Source of the DNA: an uncultured Clostridia bacterium
Lineage (GTDB): Bacteria; Bacillota; Clostridia; Lachnospirales; Cellulosilyticaceae
DNA: 64,000 nt
Direction of reading: 5' to 3'
NCBI GenBank assembly: GCA_937981575.1
Contig: CALJNR010000012.1
Span: 149,701 to 213,700 of the forward strand
In this document: positions 45,884 to 55,556 of the stretch, in pieces
Layout of the letters: each line of letters starts with the position of its first letter
How positions within the stretch are numbered: the stretch's first letter is position 1
Notes under the pieces: generated by a model
Told to the model about the DNA's origin: nothing
Seen by the model: the letters and a program-made list of their open reading frames with translations, nothing else
Databases searched by the model: none
Made by a program: the position numbers and the translations under genes

Positions 45884-47471
45884 TTAGTGTGAGCCCCCTG
45901 TATGCTTTTATAACGGCTTCAGCGACCTCAATACCGTCTACTGCTGCTGAAATAATCCCGCCGGCATAACCAGCCCCTTCGCCCGATGGATAAATACCCC
46001 TCAAATTACTTTGGTAGGTTTGGTCTCTAAGCAGACGTACCGGCGATGAAGTTCTTGTTTCAAAACCCGTAAACACCGCTTCTGGATGATCAAAATATTT
46101 AATTTTCTGTCCAAATGCTCTTATGCCTTCGTCTATGGCCTCAGCCATAAATTCAGGAAGGTCTCTCCTAATATTTGTGAACTTCACCCCTGGGGTATAA
46201 GTAGGCTTTACAATTCCTGCCTGATAACTTGCTGAATTGTTTAAAAAATCTCCAACAAGCTGAGCCGGTGCACAATAGTTTCCGCCGCCAATCGTATAAG
46301 CTAATGCTTCTAAGTCTCTTTGCATAACCATTCCTGCCAGCGGATGACCATTAGGATAGTCCTTTGGTCCTACGTTAACTAGGATTGCACTGTTCGCATT
46401 TTCTGCATCTCTTTTATGCTCGCTCATACCGTTGGTCACAACTCTGCCTTCTTCTGAAGCTGACGCAATAACATACCCTCCTGGGCACATACAAAAGCTA
46501 TATACTGTCCTGCCATTTTGGGCATGATGAACAAGTTTATAATCAGCTGCTCCAAGCCTCGGATGCTCTTTGGCCATACCATACTGCGCTTCGTTGATCC
46601 ACTCCTGTAGATGTTCAATGCGCATTCCCATTGAAAAGGGCTTCTGCTCCATGGCCATCTGAGTTTCATAAAGCATTTCAAAGGTATCTCTTGCGCTATG
46701 CCCGATAGCAAGTATACACACTTCTGTCTGGATATGTTCACTATGATTAATTTCTACGCCCGTGACATTTGAGTTTTCTATAAACAACCGTGTTACTTGG
46801 TGTTCAAATCTAAATTCTCCTCCAAGGCTTATAATCGTCTGGCGGATGTTTTTTATAACATCTCGTAAAATATCTGTTCCAACATGAGGTTTGTTTTTAT
46901 ATAAAATATCTGCAGGAGCTCCAGCATTTACCAGTTCCTGCAATACCTTATGCGATCTGATATTCTTAATCTGGGTAGTCAGCTTGCCATCAGAGAAAGT
47001 CCCCGCTCCCCCTTCACCAAATTGGACATTTGAAGAAGGCACAAATAGTCCTTCTTTCCAAAAGCGTTCTACATCCTCAGCCCTTCGGTCCACATCTTTT
47101 CCGCGTTCTACGACTAAAGGTCTAAAGCCAGCTTGAGCTAAAACCAGCGCTGCAAACAAACCGCATGGGCCGCTGCCCACAACAATAGGGCGGGCCTTTA
47201 ATAATTTATGCCCTTTTTCCGGCATCTTGTAAGAGATGTCTGGGCCCCTAAGTTCTGGAAACTTAGCTAAGATTTCTTGCTCTTTTGCCGACTCTATATC
47301 CACAGTGTAAACCAGTTTGATAGCTTCTTTTTTTCGGGCATCAACTGCTTCTTTAAAAATCTTATATCCGCTAATATCTCCTGGTTTAACTCTTAGCTTT
47401 TTGGCAATCTTTTCAACAAGCTTATTTTTGTCTTCGTCTAATGTTAGTTTAATATCTTGTACTCTAATCAT
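45876..47471 (-). CDS. FAD-dependent oxidoreductase (COG2509-type)
   Basis: A 531-residue flavoprotein. Residues 1-80 form a small alpha/beta domain, then the dinucleotide fold PIVVGSGPCGLFAALVLAQAG (~95) and a second FAD contact YPSGEGAGYAGGI near the C-terminus. CMCPGGYVIASASE is also conserved. The length and N-terminal extension fit the uncharacterised COG2509 family. It overlaps its neighbours on both sides, so it is in one operon with the second FAD protein and the PHP phosphatase. Confidence 0.9.
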   Translation of the reverse strand: MIRVQDIKLTLDEDKNKLVEKIAKKLRVKPGDISGYKIFKEAVDARKKEAIKLVYTVDIESAKEQEILAKFPELRGPDISYKMPEKGHKLLKARPIVVGSGPCGLFAALVLAQAGFRPLVVERGKDVDRRAEDVERFWKEGLFVPSSNVQFGEGGAGTFSDGKLTTQIKNIRSHKVLQELVNAGAPADILYKNKPHVGTDILRDVIKNIRQTIISLGGEFRFEHQVTRLFIENSNVTGVEINHSEHIQTEVCILAIGHSARDTFEMLYETQMAMEQKPFSMGMRIEHLQEWINEAQYGMAKEHPRLGAADYKLVHHAQNGRTVYSFCMCPGGYVIASASEEGRVVTNGMSEHKRDAENANSAILVNVGPKDYPNGHPLAGMVMQRDLEALAYTIGGGNYCAPAQLVGDFLNNSASYQAGIVKPTYTPGVKFTNIRRDLPEFMAEAIDEGIRAFGQKIKYFDHPEAVFTGFETRTSSPVRLLRDQTYQSNLRGIYPSGEGAGYAGGIISAAVDGIEVAEAVIKAYRGLTLNV

Positions 47472-48709
47472 AGGGCTTCCTCATTTTCCTGGGCCGCATG
47501 AAGACCTGCCAGATAGCCTGTAGACCATGCCCACTGCAGGTTATATCCTCCGCAGTCTCCATCCAAATCCAGCACTTCTCCTGTAATATAAATCCCTTTA
47601 GCTTTCTTAGATGCCATACTTTTTAAATCGATTTCACTTAAAAGTATACCACCAGCTGTAGCCTGGGCGTATTTATACCCCCGCGTTCCTTCTGTTTCAA
47701 ATATAAATTCTTTAATCGTCTTTGCAAGCTGCTCTATATGGTGATGCTCCAAATCCTCTGCAGGCAGGTGCATCGATTCAATCTTGGAATATTTAATAAT
47801 CGGAACAACGATACGCTTATGAATCCATCCAATAAACAATTCCTCCACTGTGCGCATAGGGTGCCTGGCTATCCGGCTGTAAATAGTGCTTATGACTTCA
47901 TCATAGCTTAGATTCGGCATCAAATCTAAAACAATACATCCCCGCTTTTTTTCTAAGTTTGCCTTTGCAGCAATACGGCTCAGCTGAAAAATGGGTGGAC
48001 CTGAAAGACCATCTTCTGTAAAAAGTACTTCACCATATTCTTTACGTATCAGATTGTCTTCAACATAAGCTGCAGCATCACACTTAATCTTTGTTCCTTT
48101 CATCATCTTGCAGTAAATCGAAGGTGAAAGAACATGTACGAGTGTTGGAAACATTGGCGCTATAGTATGTCCGAGTTTTTTAAGTATATGATAACCCGTC
48201 TGGTCGCATCCAAAACTGGCATTTGCCATGCCCCCTGTTGCAAAAACAACCTTTGGCGCATGATATGTAATACCATTTTCTGTGCTTAAGTACCAAAGAC
48301 CTTTTTTTAAAAAAACATCTACGACTTTCATCTCAGTCTGAATGTCTATCTTGAGTCTATTCATTTCCATTCTAAGTACTTCCAAAACACTTGATGCTTG
48401 TTCCGAAAAAGGATAGACCTTGTTTTCCTCTATTAAAACCGGCACACCAAGTTCCTCAAAAAAATCCCGGATCATTTCGTAATTAATTTTTTGGAGCGGA
48501 TAAGAAAAATCTGAATTAGAAGTTGTATGATAACATGACAGATTAATTTGGGTATTTGATAAATTGCATCTGCCATTTCCTGTTACTAATAATTTTTTGC
48601 CTATTCTGCTGAGCCGCTCTAGAACCAGTACTTTCGCCCCTTGTCTGGCTGCAATAATACTTGCAATGATTCCCGACGCGCCGCCGCCTACTACAATTAC
48701 ATCAGTCAA
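47468..48709 (-). CDS. FAD-dependent oxidoreductase, HI0933/YhiN family
   Basis: A ~413-residue flavoprotein. The N-terminal VIVVGGGASGIIASIIAARQG binds FAD; VTGNGRCNLSN and the C-terminal GEVLDLDGDCGGYNLQWAWSTGYLAG are hallmarks of the HI0933/YhiN family. The start is probably TTG at 48709, about eight bases after AAAGGA; the ATG at 48718 abuts that site. Overlaps the next gene by four bases. Confidence 0.9.
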   Translation of the reverse strand: MTDVIVVGGGASGIIASIIAARQGAKVLVLERLSRIGKKLLVTGNGRCNLSNTQINLSCYHTTSNSDFSYPLQKINYEMIRDFFEELGVPVLIEENKVYPFSEQASSVLEVLRMEMNRLKIDIQTEMKVVDVFLKKGLWYLSTENGITYHAPKVVFATGGMANASFGCDQTGYHILKKLGHTIAPMFPTLVHVLSPSIYCKMMKGTKIKCDAAAYVEDNLIRKEYGEVLFTEDGLSGPPIFQLSRIAAKANLEKKRGCIVLDLMPNLSYDEVISTIYSRIARHPMRTVEELFIGWIHKRIVVPIIKYSKIESMHLPAEDLEHHHIEQLAKTIKEFIFETEGTRGYKYAQATAGGILLSEIDLKSMASKKAKGIYITGEVLDLDGDCGGYNLQWAWSTGYLAGLHAAQENEEAL

Positions 48710-48784
48710 TAAACTCATCCTTTCTTATATATATACAATTCATCTTGCTGTCCAAGTCCAACAAGGCCGCCTTATTCGGCCGCC

Positions 48785-49402
48785 TTATTCTTGTTCATAA
48801 GATTGTAATATTTGTTCAATATACTCTGGATTTGCCAGAAGCTCATTCTTTTGCTGCATAGATAGCACAATCTGCTCTTTAAGTAAAAGACTATACGTGG
48901 ATCTCGAGAAGCGGTTTATAGAAATTCCCAGCGGCATAATCCGTTTAATGCTTCCGTTTTCTTTTTCAATGATACACACTTCCTCATCCTGAAGCCCAAG
49001 TATATATTCTCCTTCTTCCTCTTCTGCAGTCAAAACTTTTTTGAGTTCTACACGCTCTTTGCTAAATTCTACTAGACTATATCCTTTGAATTTTTCTCTA
49101 AGCTCCATCTCATTAAGCCCAAGCAGGCTGAATGGGTCAAGCTCTTTATCGTCAATTAAATGGCTGGTATCATCAAAAACCATGACATGGATACGTGTAT
49201 CCGGCTGGATGGTCTCTAACTTTTCACTTTCTGTATCTGCTAAAACATCGATGCTCTCTTCATCCGCTCCGGCTATTTGGCTTTCGACTGCTGTCTGTCT
49301 CTTAGGGGTATCTTTAACTAAGTAGTAACTCACAATAAATACTGTAAAAAACATCATTACAGCAATAAAAAGCGTAATAAAATATTGTTTCCTCTTAAGC
49401 AT
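48785..49402 (-). CDS. Membrane-anchored protein, possibly BofC-like
   Basis: A 205-residue protein with one N-terminal membrane helix (~8-30) and an extracytoplasmic remainder. Residues ~95-190 resemble the BofC domain pattern (GYSLVEFSKERVELKKVL, YILGLQDEEVCIIEK), but the match is weak. In Bacillus, BofC tunes signalling of sigma-K activation in the forespore. Its position beside a SpoVB-like gene supports a sporulation link. AAGGAAG precedes the ATG. Confidence 0.6.
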   Translation of the reverse strand: MLKRKQYFITLFIAVMMFFTVFIVSYYLVKDTPKRQTAVESQIAGADEESIDVLADTESEKLETIQPDTRIHVMVFDDTSHLIDDKELDPFSLLGLNEMELREKFKGYSLVEFSKERVELKKVLTAEEEEGEYILGLQDEEVCIIEKENGSIKRIMPLGISINRFSRSTYSLLLKEQIVLSMQQKNELLANPEYIEQILQSYEQE

Positions 49403-49499
49403 TTTGCACTTCCTTCATATAAAAAATACTGTTTATTGGAATTATGTCTAAAATAATACTTTTTATACATATTGAAGGAATTTTATTATTATTTAAAAT

Positions 49500-51152
49500 T
49501 TATTTTTCAAAGAAAGCAATAAGCTTTCTGCCTCCGGGCATATAAAGAATATCTGCTTTTGTAATCGCTCTCGTGGCAAGTCCTGTAAGAAAATAAATAA
49601 TAACAGCGATAGGAATAATCACTAAAATCCAAAATCTTGATGGCGGAAAAACTGCCAGCAGGGTGTAGTAAAGGCCATATGAAACTGCTCCCATAATCAC
49701 CGCACTCAGCATCGGTCTCACTAGAAGCTTGTTCCAATTCAACTGAATCTTTAGATACGTCTTAAGATATCTAATGTTAAGCGCAGCATAAATGAGATAG
49801 CATAATGTCGTACTGTGAATAACGCCATAAATATTAAGGGCAGGAATGCCAAGTACAATCACATTGACTACTACTTTTATCACGCATGCAACCACTGCAT
49901 TAATCGTCGCAATATTGGGTTTGCCTATCCCTTGTAAAATGCCTGCACTAAGCTGAGCCAGTGCAATAAAAACGATGCCTATTGCCCCGCTTGCAAGCAG
50001 CTTATCCCCTGTTATTTCTGCAAACAAGAGTCCAATAATGGGTGAAGCAAACAGCGTAAGTGCAACAGCTGAGGGCGCCCCAACCAAAATGCCTATTTTA
50101 AAAACCAGTTTAACTTTTTTACGTACGTCTTTATAATCTTTAACGGCCATACTTGCTGCAATAGCAGGAATCGCAGCCCCTCCTAATTGTATAATTAAGC
50201 TGATCGGCACATTAAGAAGCGCAAAATATTTGACCGAAAACTGCCCTAAAAGCTGTTTAACAACTTGACTTGTTGTCAGCGTGTCTCCTTCTGGCACTGG
50301 AACAAGATGTAACAGCCCATTTGTTTTTAAGTAATCAATGGCCTTTGGAAGACTTCTTGCAATCATACTATTATCAATAAGCGTTATAATTGCAAAGACT
50401 GAAGTGCTGATGACTACCGGAATAATCATGCCTAGAATCTGTCTAAGAATCACAGCTGAACTTTCATGCTTATAAGTCTTGCTGCGTCTTAACTTTCTTT
50501 TAGTCTTTGGCCTGTCCCACCAGTAGATGCTGATAAGTGTAATCAGTCCGGCTACAGCCCCTAAGCCTGTTCCAAGTGTGCTCCCTGTCACCGAAACGAC
50601 CAACTCATAATCTAAAAACATATAGGCGAGAACTACACTGAATAGTGCATTAAAAATCTGCTCAATGATCTGTGAAATAGTAGTAGGTGCCATATTGCTC
50701 TGTCCTTGAAAATAGCCGCGCATATTGGCCATAATCGTCGCAATGACAACCGTAGGAGCCAGTGCCCGAATAGGCAGTCCGACCTCTTGTCCTGGAAACA
50801 GTACTTCTGCTATTTTATCTGCACCCATCCATAGCACAGCGGAAAACAACATGGCAAAAGAAACTGAATAAATCATAGCAATTTTATAAACCCTGTAAGC
50901 ATCTTGATAAGCTTCTACTGCTTCTCTTTCAGCTACCAGCTTTGAAAGTGCATTGGGCATAGCTACAGCTGTGAAGGTCAAAACAACCGCATAAACCTGA
51001 AAAGCAACGCTGTAGAGTCCATTGCCCTCATCTCCTAATATGTTTGTGAGAGGAATACGGTAAACAAGCCCTATGATACGGCTTAAAAATACCCCTATTC
51101 CTAATATCATTGCCCCTTTTACAATACTTTGATGGTTCGTGGTGCTTCTCAT
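49500..51152 (-). CDS. SpoVB-like polysaccharide/lipid flippase (MOP superfamily)
   Basis: A 550-residue protein with about 14 membrane helices. The start SIVKGAMILGIGVFLSRIIGLVYRIPL and LGDEGNGLYSVAFQVY are typical of SpoVB/YtgP proteins of the MviN/MATE-like superfamily, which flip lipid-linked sugar precursors. It could serve spore cortex or vegetative wall synthesis. Preceded by a DtxR-like regulator 170 bases away. Confidence 0.91.
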   Translation of the reverse strand: MRSTTNHQSIVKGAMILGIGVFLSRIIGLVYRIPLTNILGDEGNGLYSVAFQVYAVVLTFTAVAMPNALSKLVAEREAVEAYQDAYRVYKIAMIYSVSFAMLFSAVLWMGADKIAEVLFPGQEVGLPIRALAPTVVIATIMANMRGYFQGQSNMAPTTISQIIEQIFNALFSVVLAYMFLDYELVVSVTGSTLGTGLGAVAGLITLISIYWWDRPKTKRKLRRSKTYKHESSAVILRQILGMIIPVVISTSVFAIITLIDNSMIARSLPKAIDYLKTNGLLHLVPVPEGDTLTTSQVVKQLLGQFSVKYFALLNVPISLIIQLGGAAIPAIAASMAVKDYKDVRKKVKLVFKIGILVGAPSAVALTLFASPIIGLLFAEITGDKLLASGAIGIVFIALAQLSAGILQGIGKPNIATINAVVACVIKVVVNVIVLGIPALNIYGVIHSTTLCYLIYAALNIRYLKTYLKIQLNWNKLLVRPMLSAVIMGAVSYGLYYTLLAVFPPSRFWILVIIPIAVIIYFLTGLATRAITKADILYMPGGRKLIAFFEK

Positions 51153-51300
51153 AAGTATTTCACTACCTTTATGTATATTTCTCTATCTTTATGTACAGTA
51201 TTTCCTTATTTTTCATACTTAAGACATTTTAACACATATTTAGATCTGAATACATATTTATTTCTTTAGAACTGCTGATATTTCTCTAATAATAAAAAAA

Positions 51301-51320
51301 GAACAGCTTAAAGGCTGTTC
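51301..51320 (-). terminator. Terminator of the DtxR-like gene
   Basis: GAACAGC-N6-GCTGTTC plus a T-run of seven on the minus strand lies directly after the stop codon. Confidence 0.85.
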
Positions 51321-51776
51321 CTATAATCTTTCATTGTCCGGTATAGGGGGGAGAATTTTTGTGTTAAAATTAGTTTTAAGCAGCAGCTTATAACGTTTCG
51401 ATATCTCAGGATATTGTCTGTTAAATAAAACGAACTTTTCTATCGTTTCTAAGCTTTCATAGCTCAAATACTGTTGCATGCTTTCTTTTTCCAATTCTCT
51501 GTTTTCATTAATTTGAAGTATGGTTAAAAACTCATCCACAAGTGTTTCTCTTGCAACGAGATACTCTGCCATTTTTTTCCCTTGTTCTGTAAGTTTAAGA
51601 GGCTGATAAGGGGAATAGACGATATATTTTTGATAATGCATTCTCTGAAGTGCCTGTATGGTTTTTTGCAGAGGCTGATTAATTTGTTTTGCAATATCCG
51701 TACTCTTTAGTTCTTTATCTGCGAGTGCCATCTTATAAATACCTATTAAATACTTTTCCAGACTTGAAGACAGCAT
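51321..51776 (-). CDS. DtxR/MntR-like metal-responsive or MarR-type regulator
   Basis: A 151-residue protein. The N-terminal winged helix (LEKYLIGIYKMALADKELKS, then a recognition helix QPLQKTIQALQRM) and the KLTEQGKKMAEYLVARE segment follow DtxR/MntR layout, with His/Glu metal ligands less clear. It lacks an SH3-like domain. The start is the ATG at 51776, seven bases after AAAGGAGG. Its ligand is not determinable. Confidence 0.75.
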   Translation of the reverse strand: MLSSSLEKYLIGIYKMALADKELKSTDIAKQINQPLQKTIQALQRMHYQKYIVYSPYQPLKLTEQGKKMAEYLVARETLVDEFLTILQINENRELEKESMQQYLSYESLETIEKFVLFNRQYPEISKRYKLLLKTNFNTKILPPIPDNERL

Positions 51777-51937
51777 ACCCTTTCCTCCTTTACGGATAAC
51801 TACAATAAATATATGCAGCATTACTTATGAAAATACCTAATTGCTTCTCTTTAAGCGTAAGTTTTATTTATTAATTGACATGCCGCACTAAGCCATATTA
51901 CAATCAATATGAGAATACTATACAAGGAGGTGAATCT

Positions 51938-52825
51938 ATGTCTGAAATTGTGTTAATCAGTGATACGAGTTGTGACCTTCCTCAAAATTTAATAGAGCAG
52001 TATCATATAAAGCTGGTTCCTTTTTATGTTACTTTTGATATGGAGACTTATTATAAGGAAATAACTGATTTATCTGTTGCTAAGTTTTATGAAATCATGC
52101 GTAAAGATAAAATTTTTCCTAAAACCTCTCTTCCGTCTATTAATGATTATATGGAAATATTTACTCCGCTCGTGGAACAAGGTAAAAGTATCATATGTGT
52201 TTGTTTATCATCTCATTTTAGCGGCTCCTATAATTCTGCTGTAAATGCTCGTGAACTTATATTAGAAAATTATCCAAATGCCAAAATAGCAATTATTAAT
52301 TCTTTAAATGCAACAGGTGGTGAGGGGCTTCTCGTTCAAGAAATTGGACGTATGATAAGTGATAATATTCCTTATGATACCATTGTAGATACAGCCAATA
52401 AGCTTAGAGAGTCCGCAAGGATTTTTTTCTTTGTAGAAACGCTGGATTACTTAGAGCATGGCGGGCGTATTGGCAAGGCCGCTGCTCTTGTTGGAACGAT
52501 GTTAAGTGTAAAACCGCTTATTTATTTGCAAGACGGCCTATTGTTCCCAAACGGCAAAGTCCGCGGAACTAAAAAAGCTTTAGCAAAAGTTATCGAAACA
52601 ACTAAAGAGTATGTCGGTGATGCTGCAGATGACTATAATTATTTAATTGCTCATGCAGATAATATCGAATACGCTCAAGTTTTCCATGAAGGCTTAAGCC
52701 AGACCTTAAATGTTGATGTTCCGGTTAACTTTTCCTTTATAGGCGTTACAATCGGTGTGAATACTGGCCCTGATGCGGCAGGTATTTGTGTCATCAAAAA
52801 ATATGAAACTTTACTAAACAATTAA
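51938..52825 (+). CDS. DegV-family fatty-acid-binding protein
   Basis: A 295-residue protein. The start IVLISDTSCDLPQNLIEQYHI, ICVCLSSHFSGSYNSA and ETLDYLEHGGRIGKAAAL mark the DegV family, which binds fatty acids and as FakB supplies them to a FakA kinase (not adjacent). The start is the ATG at 51938, eight bases after AAGGAGG; a longer reading from TTG at 51875 is unlikely. Confidence 0.94.
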   Translation: MSEIVLISDTSCDLPQNLIEQYHIKLVPFYVTFDMETYYKEITDLSVAKFYEIMRKDKIFPKTSLPSINDYMEIFTPLVEQGKSIICVCLSSHFSGSYNSAVNARELILENYPNAKIAIINSLNATGGEGLLVQEIGRMISDNIPYDTIVDTANKLRESARIFFFVETLDYLEHGGRIGKAAALVGTMLSVKPLIYLQDGLLFPNGKVRGTKKALAKVIETTKEYVGDAADDYNYLIAHADNIEYAQVFHEGLSQTLNVDVPVNFSFIGVTIGVNTGPDAAGICVIKKYETLLNN

Positions 52826-52863
52826 ACAGCAGCTCCAAGTGGAGCTGCTGTTTAATTGTTTAG
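52814..52863. terminator. Perfect 24-bp inverted repeat, shared convergent terminator
   Basis: Two perfectly complementary 24-base arms (52814-52837 and 52840-52863) are separated by two bases. The arms include the last codons and stop codons of both convergent genes, so DegV and the membrane protein both end in LNN. It should terminate both transcripts. Confidence 0.9.
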
Positions 52864-53547
52864 TATGCCTTTCACTTCAAGCAGGCGGTTTGAAAAAGCA
52901 TAACATACTGCAACAAACCCAAACAGTTCACTTACTGTAAAAACAGGAAACGTATGAACCACTTTAACATAACAAGTAATGCCATCTAAGAGGAGCGTCA
53001 TTTGTGCCAAAATAATCATAATAAGCTGAGTTCTTATCTGTAGATTTTTATAACGCAGTATGCCTACAAAAGCTAGAAGCAGAGTCACCAGAATCATACT
53101 TCCCTGCGCAATATTAAAGTAAAACTGATGATTGTGTGCCAGTTCGAGGACATAGCCAAACTGGCTTCCTGGAACAATTACTGTTGGCTGCCTCATTATA
53201 ATATATATGTAGAAAATAATCCACGGGGAAAACAACATGATAAAACTTCCGTATTTTATTTTCTCTCTGTATAAAGGTACACTATACCAAATTGCCGATA
53301 AAGTTGGAATAGCAAGCCCAATACTGCTGGCAAAATAAAAATATCTAAGTGCCATCATCTGTCCATATTGAGGGGCATTGCCATATACCATTAGCGTAAC
53401 ATATCTAAACATTGTGAATAAAAAGAGCAGCGCACAAACTGATTTAAGCAGAGGATCTCTGTTTTTAAACACTACCTTTATGCTAAGGCCAAGTACGCCA
53501 ATAGCTGCAATACATATTCCAATCACTATCATATATCCCATTTCCAT
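52852..53547 (-). CDS. Seven-helix membrane protein, unknown function
   Basis: A 231-residue protein with seven hydrophobic segments and few charged residues. The layout resembles seven-helix sensor domains (7TM-histidine-kinase N-terminal type), but no enzyme domain is attached. I place the start at the ATG at 53547, eight bases after AAGGAGG. The upstream GTG at 53556 overlaps the site. No family recognised. Confidence 0.75.
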   Translation of the reverse strand: MEMGYMIVIGICIAAIGVLGLSIKVVFKNRDPLLKSVCALLFLFTMFRYVTLMVYGNAPQYGQMMALRYFYFASSIGLAIPTLSAIWYSVPLYREKIKYGSFIMLFSPWIIFYIYIIMRQPTVIVPGSQFGYVLELAHNHQFYFNIAQGSMILVTLLLAFVGILRYKNLQIRTQLIMIILAQMTLLLDGITCYVKVVHTFPVFTVSELFGFVAVCYAFSNRLLEVKGILNN

Positions 53548-53686
53548 TTCTCTCACCTCCTTACTCTAATTTATGGACAAAATATCATTTTTAGAACATC
53601 CACCTATAAGAAAACATGCAAAAAACATATGGGCCTATGAAATAGTAAACTTGATCCCTTTCTACTATTTACCTTGTTTAACTCAC

Positions 53687-53770
53687 AAGAAAGCATGGCA
53701 AAGACGTACTCGCATGTGAGATAGGAAAGCTTGCTTCCTTGCTTGCAAGATGAACTTTAGTATCTCACGA
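53687..53770. repeat. Intergenic repeat, copy 2
   Basis: Related to 8496-8583. It has AAGAAAGCATGGCAAAGACG, then CATGTGAGATAGGAAAG, a loop, and TATCTCACG. The hairpin arms GTGAGATA/TATCTCAC pair exactly, while the loop has diverged from copy 1. Confidence 0.6.
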
Positions 53771-53797
53771 AAAAAAAGAGTATGAAATGCATACTCT
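53770..53797 (-). terminator. Terminator of the serine dehydratase operon
   Basis: On the minus strand GAGTATG-N4-CATACTC is followed by at least eight T, 66 bases beyond the sdaAA stop. Confidence 0.85.
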
Positions 53798-53862
53798 CAA
53801 ACTTGTTAAATCATCTATTCTTTATATTATCAGCCTATTCTTTACCTTTTTTTGCTTAAGCA

Positions 53863-54735
53863 CTAATCAAAAATCGTCTTACAAAGCTGGCACCCTGTGG
53901 GGGTTGCTGCAATTCCTCCCATAGCCGTCTCTCGAAGCTCAGAAGGCATACTTTTGCCAACGCGGTACATAGCTTCCACAGTTTCATCAAAAGGAATAAT
54001 ATGCCGTACGCCGCATAATGTCATCTCCGCACTTATAAGTGCATTAGATGCTCCCATAGCATTACGTTTTTGACACGGCGCTTCTACTAAGCCAGCTATG
54101 GGGTCACATACGAGTCCAAGGACATTGGTAAGTGCTGTAGATGCTGCATCCAAACACGCCTCGGGTTCTCCTCCCATTAATTCACAGACAGCCGATGCTG
54201 CCATAGCAGATGCTGCGCCTACTTCTGCCTGACACCCTGCCTCAGCGCCAGATACACTGGCATTCCTTGTTATCAAATAGCCAATAGCCCCTGCATTAAA
54301 TAGTGCCTGGGTCATCATTTCATCCGAAAACTCAAAGGCTTCCTGAACAGCAATAAATACCCCTGGTATAACCCCTGATGACCCTGCCGTCGGAGCGGCA
54401 ACAATGAGTCCCATCGAGCTGCTAACCTCCAGCACCCCCACCGCGTAACTTATAGCATCAGATACTACCTTGCCGCATACAGACTGAGCATTTTGATTGC
54501 GTGAATATATTTTTTTGCTTTCTCCGCCAATTAACCCACCAATCGAAGATAAATCCTCATTCAAAGCTCTCTTTACAGAGTTTTTCATGATTTGATAGGA
54601 ATGCCCCATTCTTTCTAGGACCTCCTGAATGGTTGACTGAAATAAGGCAGTTTCTCTTTTCATCATCACTTCTGATATCTTAAGCTTTTCACTTTCACAT
54701 AATTTTAGAAGTTCTTTAGCATCTATAAAGTTCAT
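53863..54735 (-). CDS. sdaAA: L-serine dehydratase, iron-sulfur dependent, alpha subunit
   Basis: A 290-residue subunit that with SdaAB deaminates L-serine to pyruvate and ammonia. Conserved Cys residues for the [4Fe-4S] cluster are seen in VLGLVCDPIAGLVEAPCQKRNA and in the C-terminal GCQLCKTIFD. APTAGSSGVIPG is also a family signature. The start is the ATG at 54735, after AAGGAGAGAG; the upstream TTG at 54756 precedes that site. It lies 10 bases after sdaAB. Confidence 0.95.
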   Translation of the reverse strand: MNFIDAKELLKLCESEKLKISEVMMKRETALFQSTIQEVLERMGHSYQIMKNSVKRALNEDLSSIGGLIGGESKKIYSRNQNAQSVCGKVVSDAISYAVGVLEVSSSMGLIVAAPTAGSSGVIPGVFIAVQEAFEFSDEMMTQALFNAGAIGYLITRNASVSGAEAGCQAEVGAASAMAASAVCELMGGEPEACLDAASTALTNVLGLVCDPIAGLVEAPCQKRNAMGASNALISAEMTLCGVRHIIPFDETVEAMYRVGKSMPSELRETAMGGIAATPTGCQLCKTIFD

Positions 54736-54745
54736 AGCTCTCTCC

Positions 54746-55414
54746 TTATATATCAATTATTTTTGCATAGTGAACCTTATTGTTATACATGATTTTATCT
54801 ATAATTTCTTCATTTATTGCCTCATCAGCTTCTATAATCGTATAAGCCATTTTTCCTTTATGCTCTCTATAGAGTTTCATATAGGCAATATTAATGCGGT
54901 ACACACTAAGACAATTGGTAATATGCGCCACAAGTCCAGGTTTGTCTTCATGGGTAATAAATAAAGTATAATACTCGCCTGTAAAAAATACATCCATGCC
55001 ATTTACCTGGTCAATACTAATACTTCCTCCGCCAATGGATGACCCTGTAATACTTAGCTGATTGCCCTGGGAATCTGTAACGATAATCTCTACCGTATTA
55101 GGATGTTTAATATTTGTACTATCGCTCATCTCAAATTTGTACTTTAATCCCTGCCGCTTTGCTTCTTCAAAAGCCTCCTTGATACGTTCATCTTCCTGAC
55201 TCATACCGAGCAGCCCTGCAACCAAAGCTTTATCTGTCCCATGCCCCTTATAAGTTTTGGCAAAGGACCCATAAAGAACAAAAGTTACTTCAGCAATATC
55301 CTGAGGCGCCAGCTTATGCATAACTCTTGCAATTCTAAGCGCCCCTGCTGTGTGAGAGCTGGATGGTCCAATCATATTAGGGCCTATAACGTCAAATACA
55401 CTGATTTGTTTCAT
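54746..55414 (-). CDS. sdaAB: L-serine dehydratase, iron-sulfur dependent, beta subunit
   Basis: A 222-residue subunit. The N-terminal FDVIGPNMIGPSSSHTAGALRIA is the signature of SdaAB, and GHGTDKALVAGLLG follows. The C-terminal ~75 residues form an ACT domain (THEDKPGLVAHITNCLSVY) likely to bind serine. First gene of the sdaAB-sdaAA operon. Confidence 0.95.
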   Translation of the reverse strand: MKQISVFDVIGPNMIGPSSSHTAGALRIARVMHKLAPQDIAEVTFVLYGSFAKTYKGHGTDKALVAGLLGMSQEDERIKEAFEEAKRQGLKYKFEMSDSTNIKHPNTVEIIVTDSQGNQLSITGSSIGGGSISIDQVNGMDVFFTGEYYTLFITHEDKPGLVAHITNCLSVYRINIAYMKLYREHKGKMAYTIIEADEAINEEIIDKIMYNNKVHYAKIIDI

Positions 55415-55485
55415 GGCTTTTTCCTCTCTTATCCTTTGATTCTACTCTTATTATATCCAATTATTCTATCCGTAACATAGAAAAT

Positions 55486-55529
55486 AAAAAGGAAAGCTGT
55501 CTAAATGTTTTTAGACAGCTTTCCTTTTT
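55486..55529 (-). terminator. Terminator of the agr operon
   Basis: AAAAAGGAAAGCTGTCTAAA / TTTAGACAGCTTTCCTTTTT forms a ~20-bp perfect stem 28 bases after the agrD stop codon. Confidence 0.9.
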
Positions 55530-55556
55530 CCGAGAAGATGTGATGATGATGGTATA

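Larger units (their letters stand above)
53548..53862. other. Intergenic region with repeat copy 2
   Basis: This 315-base gap between sdaAA and the seven-helix gene contains the repeat copy at 53687-53770 and the sdaA terminator at 53770-53797. I see no gene in it. Confidence 0.5.

Noticed and set aside
55486..55529. Long inverted repeat after agrD as an insertion-sequence end.
   Set aside because: A single stem with T-run right after the last gene is better explained as an intrinsic terminator.
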